Shown here: in pieces, positions 15,741 through 23,908 of the stretch
Layout of the letters: each line of letters begins with the position of its first letter
How positions within the stretch are numbered: the stretch's first letter is position 1
Assembly (NCBI GenBank): GCA_934457235.1
Contig: CAKSHT010000001.1
Coordinates: forward strand, 18,622 to 82,621
Source of the DNA: an uncultured Oscillospiraceae bacterium
Lineage (GTDB): Bacteria > Bacillota > Clostridia > Oscillospirales > Ruminococcaceae
Direction: 5' to 3'
DNA length: 64,000 bases
Translations under genes and position numbers: made by a program
Notes under the pieces: generated by a model
What the model was told of the DNA's origin: nothing
Seen by the model: the letters and a program-made list of their open reading frames with translations, nothing else
Databases searched by the model: none

Positions 15741-17057
15741 ATGCAGGTAGTAGCAATTGTGGGCAGACCGAATGTCGGCAAGTCCACGCTTTTCAATAAG
15801 CTGGTGGGTCAGCGGCTGTCCATCGTGGACGACAAGCCCGGCGTGACCCGCGACCGTATCTACAGCCGCTGCGAGTGGCTGGGACGTGAATTCATGCTCA
15901 TCGACACCGGCGGTATCGAACCCAAGACCGACGACGTTATCCTGGCGCAGATGCGCGAGCAGGCTATGCTGGCGGTTGAGCGCGCGGACGCCATAATCTT
16001 CGTCACCGATATCACCACCGGCGTCACCGCCAACGACAGCGACGTAGCTTCCATGCTGATAAAGAGCGGAAAGCCTGTCGTACTCGCCGTCAACAAGGTG
16101 GACGGCATAGGCACTCCGCCGCCGGAGATCTACGAGTTCTATAACCTCGGTCTGGGCGACCCGATCGCTGTATCCTCCGTGCACGGCCACGGTACCGGCG
16201 ACCTGCTGGAGGCGGTGTTCCGGAACCTCCCGCCGGAGGAGCCGGACGAATACGACGCCGACGCCATCAAGGTAGCCGTTATCGGTAAGCCGAACGTCGG
16301 CAAGTCCTCGCTTATCAACCAGATATCCGGCGAGGAGCGTTCCATCGTTTCCGACATCGCCGGAACTACCCGCGACGCTATCGACACTGAGATACGCCGC
16401 GGCGATGACAAGTTTATATTCATCGACACCGCCGGAATGCGCCGCAAGGCCAAGGTCACTGAGAACATCGAGCATTTCAGCGTGCTCCGCGCCCTCATGG
16501 CAGTGGATCGCGCGGATGTGTGCGTTATCGTGATCGACGCTACCGTCGGCTTCACCGAGCAGGACAGCAAGGTCGCAGGCTACGCCCACGACAAGGGCAA
16601 GGCGTGCGTTATCGCGGTCAACAAGTGGGACGCCATCGAGGACAAGACCGACCGGACTATGGACGACTTCCGCAAGAAGCTGGAGGTGGATTTCTCGTTC
16701 ATGTCCTACGCTCCGTTCGTGTTCATCTCCGCAAAGACCGGACAGCGCATAGACAAGCTGTTCGAGCTGATAAAGTACGTGCATGAGCAGCACTGCATGA
16801 GGATCTCAACCGGCGTGCTCAACGATATGCTAAGCTACGCTACTTCCCGCGTACAGCCGCCGTCAGACAAGGGCAAGCGCCTGAAGATATACTATATGAC
16901 GCAGGCTTCCGTGTGCCCGCCTAATTTCGTTGTGTTCTGCAACAGCCGCGAGCTGTTCCACTATTCGTATCAGCGTTACCTTGAAAACCAGCTCCGCGAG
17001 ACCTTCGGACTGGAGGCTACTCCCATCAAGCTCACCATCCGCGAAAGAGGCGAGTGA
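15741..17057 (+). CDS. der: Ribosome biogenesis GTPase Der (EngA)
   Basis: A 438-residue protein with two tandem Ras-like GTPase domains and a C-terminal KH-like domain, the defining Der layout. It binds the 50S subunit during late assembly. Both P-loops are intact (GRPNVGKST at residues 8-16 and GKPNVGKSS near 182), as are DTGG/DTAG switch motifs and the NKVD and NKWD guanine-specificity motifs. Length is typical. It opens a long operon; the next gene overlaps the stop codon. Confidence 0.97.
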   Translation: MQVVAIVGRPNVGKSTLFNKLVGQRLSIVDDKPGVTRDRIYSRCEWLGREFMLIDTGGIEPKTDDVILAQMREQAMLAVERADAIIFVTDITTGVTANDSDVASMLIKSGKPVVLAVNKVDGIGTPPPEIYEFYNLGLGDPIAVSSVHGHGTGDLLEAVFRNLPPEEPDEYDADAIKVAVIGKPNVGKSSLINQISGEERSIVSDIAGTTRDAIDTEIRRGDDKFIFIDTAGMRRKAKVTENIEHFSVLRALMAVDRADVCVIVIDATVGFTEQDSKVAGYAHDKGKACVIAVNKWDAIEDKTDRTMDDFRKKLEVDFSFMSYAPFVFISAKTGQRIDKLFELIKYVHEQHCMRISTGVLNDMLSYATSRVQPPSDKGKRLKIYYMTQASVCPPNFVVFCNSRELFHYSYQRYLENQLRETFGLEATPIKLTIRERGE

Positions 17058-17626
17058 TGGAGCGCATTCTGTCGGACTTCGTAAAACACCGCTCCGGCGT
17101 ACTGGTGCGGTGCGTGATAATTTCCGCGGCGCTCTTCGCTGCGGCGTGGGTCCCGATGATTTTTTCCGGCGGCTGGGCGGAGTGGCTGCGCTGGGTGTGG
17201 CTCATCGGCGCGGCGGCTCTTTCGCTCGTCGTTGCGGTGCTGCTCGTGCGGGTTTTCGCCGAGATACTCGGAGTGGCTAAGTCAAGGCTGAGGGCACAGC
17301 TGAACGCACTACCGGAGGAGGAACGCGCCCAGGTGTTCAGTGAGTATTCCGGGGCAAAGACCCTCGGAGAACGCTGGTTCCTGCCGGAGCATCTGATTTT
17401 CTACACCTACCGCCGGGCGGTCATTCTGAGATACGACGCGATAAAGGTCATATCCATGAAAAAGGACGGCGACCTGCTGCTTGAAACCTCCGCCGGGGAT
17501 TTCACCATGCCGGTGAGGAGAGGCGAGAACGGCGGGATAATCTTCGCGGTGCTCCGCGGGAAAAATCCTGAGATAAAGCAGGGGAACGGGGAAAAGACTC
17601 CCGCTAAAGAAACCGAAAGGACATAA
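17057..17626 (+). CDS. Two-helix membrane protein, YcxB-like C-terminal region (unknown function)
   Basis: A 189-residue protein with two transmembrane helices (about residues 18-38 and 46-70), then a cytoplasmic region whose strand pattern (LPEHLIFYTYRRAVILRYDAIK) resembles YcxB/PH-like domains. That resemblance is my reading and is tentative. The ATG overlaps the der stop (TGATG); a GTG 3 nt earlier is also possible. A basic, Glu/Lys-rich tail ends the protein. plsY starts 6 nt later, so the gene is a true operon member between der and plsY. Confidence 0.8.
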   Translation: MERILSDFVKHRSGVLVRCVIISAALFAAAWVPMIFSGGWAEWLRWVWLIGAAALSLVVAVLLVRVFAEILGVAKSRLRAQLNALPEEERAQVFSEYSGAKTLGERWFLPEHLIFYTYRRAVILRYDAIKVISMKKDGDLLLETSAGDFTMPVRRGENGGIIFAVLRGKNPEIKQGNGEKTPAKETERT

Positions 17627-17632
17627 ACAAGC

Positions 17633-18295
17633 ATGATGTGGCTCTGTTATATAATAATGCTCGCCGTACCGTATCTTCTGGGCGGCGTGAATACCTCGAT
17701 AATCGTGACCAAGCTAAAGACCGGCAAGGATATCCGCACGATGGGCAGCGGCAACGCAGGACTTACGAACACCCTGCGCACCCAGGGCAAGGCTGTCGCA
17801 GTGATAGTCCTGCTCGGCGACGTCGCTAAATCCGTCCTGGCTATATGGGCGGTAAGGCTCGCGTTTTTGTACATCGGCGGCGTGGATACACACGTCCTCG
17901 CAAACGGAATGAACTGGGTCGGCTATATGGCGGGATTCATGGCGGTCGTGGGACATGTGTTCCCGGTATACTACGGGTTCCGCGGAGGCAAGGGCGTACT
18001 CGCGGCTATCTCCGCGATATTCACACTTGACTGGCGCACCGGCTGCCTGCTCCTCGGTGTGTTCATAATTCTGGTGGCGATCACAAGATATGTTTCGCTG
18101 GGCAGCTGCGTGGCTTCCGCACTGTACGGCTTCGGCACGCTCGTTTTCGTGTACTTCATGGACGGCGATCCGGCGGGCATAGTCTGCACGTTCATCGCGT
18201 TCTTTACGGCGGCGCTGGTGATATTCATGCACCGCGGGAATATACACAGGCTCGTCACCCATACTGAAAAGAAGCTGGGAGAAAAGGCAAAGTGA
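17633..18295 (+). CDS. plsY: Acyl-phosphate:glycerol-3-phosphate acyltransferase PlsY
   Basis: A 220-residue integral membrane enzyme that transfers an acyl group from acyl-phosphate to glycerol 3-phosphate, making lysophosphatidate, the first step of phospholipid synthesis. All three PlsY signatures are visible: GSGNAGLTNTLRT, GHVFPVYYGFRGGKG and HRGNIHRL. About five to six hydrophobic helices span the rest. It lies in one operon with gpsA, which supplies its glycerol 3-phosphate substrate. Confidence 0.96.
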   Translation: MMWLCYIIMLAVPYLLGGVNTSIIVTKLKTGKDIRTMGSGNAGLTNTLRTQGKAVAVIVLLGDVAKSVLAIWAVRLAFLYIGGVDTHVLANGMNWVGYMAGFMAVVGHVFPVYYGFRGGKGVLAAISAIFTLDWRTGCLLLGVFIILVAITRYVSLGSCVASALYGFGTLVFVYFMDGDPAGIVCTFIAFFTAALVIFMHRGNIHRLVTHTEKKLGEKAK

Positions 18296-18828
18296 GCCGC
18301 GGAGAGGGTGCGGCTGTCCTGTTTGACACCGGGCGGCTTTCCGTGCGGAGGTTCCTGCCGGAGGACTGCGGCGACCTGGCGGATATCCTCACCGACCCGG
18401 AAGTTACTTACTTCGAACCTTACGAAACATTCACCAGGGAAGCCTGTGTGCAGGAAGCCGTGAAGCTTTCGCGCAGCCGGGAATTCTATGCGGTGGTGCT
18501 CGGCGGTAGGGTCATCGGTAAGATATACTTCTCGGCGAGGGGTCACGGGAGCTATGAGATAGGCTATACGTTCAACCGGGCGTACCAGGGCATGGGCTAT
18601 GCGTTTGAGAGCGTATGCGGCATGATGGGCTACGCGTTCCGCGTACTGGGCGTGCGGAGAATTTCCGCCGACATAAACGCAAGAAACGTGAAGTCAATCA
18701 GACTTGCGGAGCGGCTTGGAATGCGCCGGGAAGCGCTTCACCGGGAGTTCCTCCCGCGAAAAGAGAATGAGAATATTTTTGACGATATGTGCGTTTACGC
18801 GCTGCTGAAAAGCGAGTTCGCCGACTGA
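18292..18828 (+). CDS. GNAT N-acetyltransferase, RimJ/RimL type
   Basis: A 178-residue GNAT protein. The pattern LFDTGRLSVRRFLPEDCGDLADIL at the start, YEIGYTFNRAYQGMGYA (acetyl-CoA loop) and INARNVKSIRLAERLGM are typical of the RimJ/RimL ribosomal-protein acetyltransferase branch, although many members act on other amines. The substrate is unknown. It begins at a GTG overlapping the plsY stop by 4 nt (GTGA), so translation is coupled. A 30-nt gap separates it from gpsA. Confidence 0.9.
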   Translation: MSRGEGAAVLFDTGRLSVRRFLPEDCGDLADILTDPEVTYFEPYETFTREACVQEAVKLSRSREFYAVVLGGRVIGKIYFSARGHGSYEIGYTFNRAYQGMGYAFESVCGMMGYAFRVLGVRRISADINARNVKSIRLAERLGMRREALHREFLPRKENENIFDDMCVYALLKSEFAD

Positions 18829-18858
18829 TCGTCTATATATCTGGAGGTCTGGCATATA

Positions 18859-19860
18859 ATGGCAAAGATAACTATACTGGGCTGCGGCTACGGCACGGCT
18901 CTCGGCGTATTATTCACGACTTATGGTCACGAGGTAGTGACCTGGACGAAGTTTGAAAACGAAGCGGAGCTGCTGCGCACAGAGCGCGAGCACAAGCGGC
19001 TCCTGCCGGGCGTAAAGCTCCCGGAGGCGCTCGGCGTCACCACCGACCCGAAGTGCGTGAGCGGCGCGGATATGATCCTTGTGGCTATACCGTCGCCGTT
19101 TTTCCGCGAAGCAGTCCAGACGGTAAAGCCGTATGTTGACAGGAATACCGTTGTGATAAACGTCAGCAAGGGTCTGGAGGGCAGCACCGGCTATCGTCTG
19201 TCGCAGATAATCAAGGAGGAGCTTCCGGAAAATCCGGTAGGAGTTATTACCGGGCCATGCCACGCGGAGGAAATAGCGCGGCTTGTCCCGACGACCGAGG
19301 TCTGCGCAAGCTATAACGACGGCGTTGCGGAGTATATCCAGCGCACGCTGTCCAACGAGCGCTACCGCATATACACGAACGACGACGTTGCGGGCTGCGA
19401 ACTTGGAGGAGTGCTGAAAAATCCTATCGCGCTGGGCTGTGGGATCGTCAGGGGCATGGGTCTTGGCGACAATACCGTTGCGGCTCTCATGACCCGCGGA
19501 ATGACCGAGATAACGCGTCTTGGCGTGGGTCTGGGCGCTAACTGGAAAACGTTCACCGGCATGGCGGGAATCGGAGATCTGATAGTTACCTGCACGTCGC
19601 TGCATTCGCGTAACTTCCGCGCCGGAAACCTCATCGGAAAGGGAATGCCGGCGGCTGAGGCGGTGGCGCAGGTGGGCACCGTCGAGGGCTACATCAGCAG
19701 CAAGATAGCCTACAGACTGGCACAGGAGCACGGCATAGAAACGCCGATAATCGAGCAGATAGTGAAGATATGCTATGAGGGAAGCGACCCGACGCAGAGC
19801 ATTTCCGCACTCATGATGAGAAAGAGCAAGCACGAACGCGAAGTGTTCTGGATGGACTGA
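18859..19860 (+). CDS. gpsA: Glycerol-3-phosphate dehydrogenase [NAD(P)+]
   Basis: A 333-residue cytosolic enzyme reducing dihydroxyacetone phosphate to sn-glycerol 3-phosphate for phospholipid synthesis. The N-terminal dinucleotide site is GCGYGTAL, a variant of the usual GxGxWGTA. Catalytic Lys lies in GVLKNPIALGCGI, and GPCHAEE and GIGDLIVTC motifs are present. Length is normal. The der-plsY-gpsA order is common in Firmicutes. The next gene starts only 10 nt downstream. Confidence 0.96.
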   Translation: MAKITILGCGYGTALGVLFTTYGHEVVTWTKFENEAELLRTEREHKRLLPGVKLPEALGVTTDPKCVSGADMILVAIPSPFFREAVQTVKPYVDRNTVVINVSKGLEGSTGYRLSQIIKEELPENPVGVITGPCHAEEIARLVPTTEVCASYNDGVAEYIQRTLSNERYRIYTNDDVAGCELGGVLKNPIALGCGIVRGMGLGDNTVAALMTRGMTEITRLGVGLGANWKTFTGMAGIGDLIVTCTSLHSRNFRAGNLIGKGMPAAEAVAQVGTVEGYISSKIAYRLAQEHGIETPIIEQIVKICYEGSDPTQSISALMMRKSKHEREVFWMD

Positions 19861-19870
19861 CGAGGTAACT

Positions 19871-20746
19871 ATGAACCAGAAGATCCCCGCGACCATACGG
19901 GAGCAGGTACAGAAGCTGAAACAGCGCGGATGCATAATTGAGGACGAGAAGCACGCCGAGGAAACGCTGAAATACATCAACTACTTCCGGCTGGCGGACT
20001 ATTTCGCGCCGTTCACGGTGTCCAAGGGGCGCTATGAGGAGGGCACGACATTTGAGAACGTCCTGCGGGTATACGAGGCGGACAGGAAGCTGCGAAGCAT
20101 TCTGCTGGCTTCCCTGGAGGAAACTGAGATCGCCATGCGCGCCGCGGTGTCGAATTACCACGCGCTGAAATACGGAGCGCTGGGGTATCTCAATCCGTCT
20201 ACGTTCGATTTCCGGCACAATCACCAGCAGTTTATGAACAAGGTGAAGCACCTCATCGAGGTGAACGACGACCGGGAGTTCGTCAGACACTATAACTCCA
20301 AGTACTGCGGCGCGTTCCCGCTGTGGGTGGTGATGGAGCTTTTCAGCTTCGGTACGCTGGCGTTCTTCTATAAGGACATGCAGAGCGCGGATAAAAAGGA
20401 GATCGCCGACAGGTACTACGGATGTTCCAGCAACGAGCTTGACAACTGGCTGTTCTGCCTGAACGAGCTGCGGAACTACTGCGCGCATTACAACAGGCTT
20501 TACGGCAACTGTTTCCCGGTGATGCCGAAAACTCCGCGCAATATGGAGTTCGAGCTGAAGCCCGACGTTTTCGGGTATATCATCGTGATGAAGCAGCTCG
20601 CGCATAACCACAAGAACTGGAACGAGCGCGTAGTCAAGCCAGTCACGAGGCTGATACGCAAGAATTCAGACGTCCTGCGGCTGGACGACCTGGGCTTCCC
20701 GAAGGACTGGGAACAGCTTATCGCCTGGGACGACACTGATGAATAA
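19871..20746 (+). CDS. Abi_2 family (AbiD/AbiF-like) HEPN protein
   Basis: A 291-residue protein matching the Abi_2 abortive-infection family (AbiD/AbiF type). It has the typical start with KYINYFRLADYFAPF, and a C-terminal HEPN RNase motif R-x4-H (RNYCAH, residues 201-206). HEPN toxins cut RNA; AbiD/AbiF proteins arrest phage-infected cells. The gene begins 10 nt after gpsA with a GAGG site and no promoter of its own, so it is cotranscribed with lipid genes. Base composition matches its neighbours. Whether it acts in defence or has been recruited to a host role is not known. Confidence 0.85.
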   Translation: MNQKIPATIREQVQKLKQRGCIIEDEKHAEETLKYINYFRLADYFAPFTVSKGRYEEGTTFENVLRVYEADRKLRSILLASLEETEIAMRAAVSNYHALKYGALGYLNPSTFDFRHNHQQFMNKVKHLIEVNDDREFVRHYNSKYCGAFPLWVVMELFSFGTLAFFYKDMQSADKKEIADRYYGCSSNELDNWLFCLNELRNYCAHYNRLYGNCFPVMPKTPRNMEFELKPDVFGYIIVMKQLAHNHKNWNERVVKPVTRLIRKNSDVLRLDDLGFPKDWEQLIAWDDTDE

Positions 20747-20757
20747 CATAGGCTGAC

Positions 20758-20788
20758 AGGCGTCGGCGCTGCGGCGTTAGGCGCCTTT
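20758..20788 (+). terminator. Weak terminator-like hairpin between the Abi_2 and TerB genes
   Basis: GGCGC and GCGCC can pair around an 11-nt loop and are followed by TTTT. It may attenuate readthrough into the TerB gene. Confidence 0.4.
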
Positions 20789-20813
20789 TGCATTACCGGA
20801 GGGAGGGTGAGCG

Positions 20814-22811
20814 ATGTCCGACAAATTCCGTCTGATGATGGACAGCAAGGCTAAGACAAAGGAAGAAATTCAGCAGGAGCTGAAACGAATGATAGAGCTG
20901 AAAGCTCACCCGGAGCAAGTTACGGAGGATACGCCGGAGAATTCCGGCCGCACGCCGTCCGCAGAGGATATTTCCGGCGCTGTGCGGCAGTCCGTCCGGG
21001 AGAAGATACACAGCATAGTGCAGGAGGCTCTGGAAAACGCCAGGGAGGAGCAGTCCTACGGAGAGAAGATACCCCCGCGGGAGCCGCGCAAGAACATCGA
21101 CTACCTCACGGGCAGGGAGATACCCTCCGCTGAGCCGCGGCGGGATATCCAGCCGGACGAGCTGGCGTACCCCGCGTCCTTTTACGAGGACAACGACGAT
21201 CCGGACAACCTGCGCACCCGCATTTCGGAGATGCGCCGGCTGAGCCAGCAGTTCTACAACGGATACATGCTCCGCCAGTGCGCCGAGGAAACTCTCGTAA
21301 AACAGGGCGAGTATATGAAGAATGTCACGGACGATTTTCCCAGGAACTGCTTCTGCGGCGTTGACCGCCCGGTCTATGGGGCGCTTTCCACCGACCAGTT
21401 ACGCACCTACTTCACGTGGCGCACCGGCGCCCGGCGGGGCGTCTGGAACCGCGTGGACAAGCCGTACGTCATGCTCTACTGCTATGAGCTGCTCAACCGT
21501 ATCGGCGTTGATTCGGCGGAAGAGGCGTACCGCAGGCTCTCGGAGGTCTGGGAGAACTGCCGGAGCTTCTGCGCGGCTCTGGATAAGGTAATGCCGCGAT
21601 GGCTCAAGGATCTGAGGGCGTACAACATCATCGGCGGGGATACCTCCCAGGCGGAGCAGCTGACGGACAACCTCGCCGGCGCGGACAATGCGGATATCCT
21701 GGCGCGGAAATACTCCGGCAAGCTGGATTTTATGATGCAGCGTTCTTCATACAATCTGCGGGGCAGCATCTTCTGGACGGACGATAATTCCCGGCTGCTG
21801 GAAAGCGCCCTGGAATACGTTCTGAACGTCCTGGACAGGTACTTCACGGAGCGCGGGATAACCATGTTCGAGCTTCTCTGCGGACGTCTGAAAAAAGACC
21901 ATGGCTGGTCGCCGTTTGCCGGAGCGTATGTCGATCTCGACAGAATGGAGGGCTTCCACCCGCTGAAGATAAGCCCGATGGAGCAGTACTGCGTGAAGCG
22001 CGGTCAGCCCTGTCTGGAGGCCTTTGAGCCGGCGCCGTACCGTAATCTGGTGGGGTGGATTCTGAAATCCACGGAATCCGTGCTGAGAAAGCGCACAGGA
22101 TTCCGCTACGGGCTGTCCGCGAACATCACCCCGGTTCTGGAGGATATGGCAAACCGCGAACGGCTTCTGAGCGCAGTCAGCGCCCCGGAGTTCGCGGATA
22201 TCGTCACGGACGCCTCCGGAAGATGGTGCGATGAACACGGAATATTCCCGCCGAAAAAGCAGAAGAAGCGCAGCGCGTACAATTACGACGAAGCGCCGGA
22301 AAGCCCGCGGAGCGCCGCGGCTCCGGCGGCGAGGGCGCCGGTGGAGATAGACGTCAGCAAGCTCGCGAAGATACGGCAGGAGGCGGACGAAACCACCAGA
22401 AAGCTCATCGTTGAGGAGGTAACGGAGGTCCCGGAGATAACCGAGCGTATCGAGGAGATACAGCAGGACAGCTTCCAGGAGCAGACCGAGAGCTTCGCGA
22501 GGGATTATTCGGAGAACCGGAGCGCAGGCGCTTCCGGGTTATTCGACGGACTGGCGGACGGCTGGCGGGAGTTCGCGCAGAGTCTTTCCGCCGAGGATAT
22601 CCGGCTGATAAGCGCAGTGATAGACGGCAGTGCAGACGAATTCTGCCGTACCCGCGGGATAATGCCTGAGACAGGATATGACAGGATAAACGCCGCCGCA
22701 ATGGAGAACATCGGTGATATTCTGATAGAAAACGGCGCGATAATCGAGGACTACATGTGCGAAGCGCAGGACATCGCTTCGCTTTCGGAACAGCAGGAGG
22801 ACGACAGATGA
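20814..22811 (+). CDS. TerB_N/TerB_C domain protein
   Basis: A 665-residue cytosolic protein. An acidic, charged N-terminus (1-140) precedes a TerB_N-like region (about 170-330) with TYFTWRTGARRGVWNRV followed by YVMLYCYELLNRIG. The C-terminus (about 525-655) matches TerB_C, with VEIDVSKLAKIRQEADETT and the MPETGYDRINAAAMENIGD helix. The central TerB domain itself is not obvious. TerB-linked proteins belong to Ter-type stress and phage-response systems; the molecular activity is unknown. Ribosome binding site GGAGGGAGG is strong. The 3' end overlaps the GNAT gene by 4 nt. Confidence 0.75.
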   Translation: MSDKFRLMMDSKAKTKEEIQQELKRMIELKAHPEQVTEDTPENSGRTPSAEDISGAVRQSVREKIHSIVQEALENAREEQSYGEKIPPREPRKNIDYLTGREIPSAEPRRDIQPDELAYPASFYEDNDDPDNLRTRISEMRRLSQQFYNGYMLRQCAEETLVKQGEYMKNVTDDFPRNCFCGVDRPVYGALSTDQLRTYFTWRTGARRGVWNRVDKPYVMLYCYELLNRIGVDSAEEAYRRLSEVWENCRSFCAALDKVMPRWLKDLRAYNIIGGDTSQAEQLTDNLAGADNADILARKYSGKLDFMMQRSSYNLRGSIFWTDDNSRLLESALEYVLNVLDRYFTERGITMFELLCGRLKKDHGWSPFAGAYVDLDRMEGFHPLKISPMEQYCVKRGQPCLEAFEPAPYRNLVGWILKSTESVLRKRTGFRYGLSANITPVLEDMANRERLLSAVSAPEFADIVTDASGRWCDEHGIFPPKKQKKRSAYNYDEAPESPRSAAAPAARAPVEIDVSKLAKIRQEADETTRKLIVEEVTEVPEITERIEEIQQDSFQEQTESFARDYSENRSAGASGLFDGLADGWREFAQSLSAEDIRLISAVIDGSADEFCRTRGIMPETGYDRINAAAMENIGDILIENGAIIEDYMCEAQDIASLSEQQEDDR

Positions 22812-23281
22812 TAACGGTAAGAAAAGCGGAGGACAGGGACTCGGACAAAGTAATGACGCTGCTGAGCGAGGTGCTGGAACTGCACGCGAAGCTCCGCCCG
22901 GACATATTCATTTCCGGAAAGACGAAGTACACCCGGAAGGAACTGCACGGGATATTCGCTGACGAGGAAACTCCGGTGTTCGTTGCGGCGGACGATAATG
23001 ACGATGTCATGGGCTATGCTTTCTGCGTTATCAAGCAGCCGCCGTTTTCCACCAATATGAAGCTGGTAAAGACGCTGTACATCGACGACCTGTGCGTTGA
23101 CGAGAACTGCCGCGGACAGCACGTCGGGACTATACTGTTCGACTACGTCAAGCAGTTCGCTAAGTCCCAGGGCTGCTATGACGTAACGCTGAACGTCTGG
23201 GAGGGCAACAACGCCCGGAAGTTCTACGACAAGATGGGAATGTTCGTCAAGGAGACCCAGATGGAGATAGTGCTGGACTGA
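22808..23281 (+). CDS. GNAT N-acetyltransferase
   Basis: A 157-residue GNAT protein starting MITVRKAEDRDSDKVMTLL. The acetyl-CoA loop region LYIDDLCVDENCRGQHVGTIL and the late motif NVWEGNNARKFYDKMGM are clear. The substrate is not predictable. The ATG overlaps the TerB gene stop (ATGA), which implies coupled translation and perhaps a shared role. A strong terminator follows 13 nt after the stop and closes the operon. Confidence 0.92.
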   Translation: MITVRKAEDRDSDKVMTLLSEVLELHAKLRPDIFISGKTKYTRKELHGIFADEETPVFVAADDNDDVMGYAFCVIKQPPFSTNMKLVKTLYIDDLCVDENCRGQHVGTILFDYVKQFAKSQGCYDVTLNVWEGNNARKFYDKMGMFVKETQMEIVLD

Positions 23282-23293
23282 ATATTATAAAGT

Positions 23294-23336
23294 ACGGAGG
23301 GGCAGATCATCATGTATCTGCTCCTCCGTTTGTTTT
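23294..23336 (+). terminator. Intrinsic terminator closing the der operon
   Basis: A stem of about 13 bp (ACGGAGGGGCAGAT with ATCTGCTCCTCCGT) is followed by a T-rich tail. Confidence 0.9.
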
Positions 23337-23354
23337 GTATTGCGGGCCTTTGCT

Positions 23355-23523
23355 GTATATCGCAGCAGCCACACGAGATTTTTTGGTTTTTGCGTTCGGG
23401 ATATTAAAGTGAAAAAAAGATACAAAAATCAAAACTCCCGTCCCAATCCGGGACGGGCATTTACCGTGTATCGCAGCAGCTACATGAGATTTTTTGGTTT
23501 TTGCGGTCGGGATATGTAAGTGA
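23355..23523. repeat. Two direct repeats of about 58 bp, 111 bp apart
   Basis: Copy A (about 23355-23412) and copy B (about 23466-23523) share CGCAGCAGC, GAGATTTTTTGGTTTTTGCG and TCGGGATAT with few differences. Each copy is followed by a similar GTCCC/GGGAC hairpin (23437-23457 and 23549-23572). This looks like a tandem duplication of a unit of about 112 bp. Two copies are too few and too long for a CRISPR array. Confidence 0.7.
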
Positions 23524-23548
23524 TAAAATTATGAGTAACAAAGCAAAA

Positions 23549-23682
23549 CGCCTGTCCCAATCGGGACAGGCGAACACAGGCAGGACGCCTGTGCTGCTGC
23601 AAATAACCCTCCGACACGATGTCGGAGGGTTATTTGCAGCTTGAGAATCGGATGTTTTGTCGCGCTTGTTCGCGCGACAAAA
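23549..23682 (-). repeat. Cascade of four hairpins downstream of tRNA-Leu
   Basis: Read on the minus strand after the tRNA: GTTTTGTCGCGC/GCGCGACAAAAC (23653-23682), a nearly perfect 20-bp stem GCTGCAAATAACCCTCCGAC with its complement (about 23596-23641), CACAGGC/GCCTGTG (23575-23593), and CGCCTGTCCC/GGGACAGGCG followed by TTTT (23549-23572). The last is a good terminator. Four stacked hairpins exceed what tRNA termination needs. Confidence 0.7.
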
Positions 23683-23684
23683 CT

Positions 23685-23768
23685 TGGTGCGGGTGACAGG
23701 ACTTGAACCTGCACGGTGTTGCCAATAGAACCTAAATCTATCGCGTCTGCCAATTCCGCCACACCCGC
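23685..23768 (-). tRNA. tRNA-Leu (anticodon UAG)
   Basis: An 84-nt cloverleaf with encoded CCA: acceptor stem GCGGGTG/CACCCGC, the anticodon stem ATAGA/TCTAT enclosing loop TTTAGGT with anticodon TAG, a short variable arm and a T arm with GGTTCAAGTCC. It decodes CUA (and probably other CUN) leucine codons. It is alone, with its own consensus promoter upstream and several hairpins downstream. Confidence 0.95.
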
Positions 23769-23778
23769 TCATAAAAAC

Positions 23779-23807
23779 ATTATATCAGAATCTCGGCAAA
23801 ATGTCAA
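23779..23807 (-). promoter_or_regulatory. Consensus promoter for tRNA-Leu
   Basis: Minus-strand TTGACA (23802-23807), 17 bp, TATAAT (23779-23784), 10 bp before the tRNA 5' end. Confidence 0.9.
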
Positions 23808-23817
23808 GGCGTAATTC

Positions 23818-23847
23818 TTGACTAACAAAACCATCGTGTGATATACT
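23818..23847 (+). promoter_or_regulatory. Promoter for the cation efflux gene
   Basis: TTGACT (23818-23823), 18 bp, TATACT (23842-23847), about 60 bp upstream of the start codon. Confidence 0.7.
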
Positions 23848-23908
23848 GTATAGAAACAAACTTCTATGCTGTCGGAATATAATACGGTATAACCGAGGGG
23901 GTGCGGTC

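Noticed and set aside
19871-23281. Recently acquired defence island
   Set aside because: Base composition matches the host, genes overlap tightly with the housekeeping operon, and no integrase, transposase or direct repeats flank the block.
23355-23682. CRISPR-like array near tRNA-Leu
   Set aside because: There are only two repeat copies of about 58 bp, with no regular spacers and no cas genes nearby.
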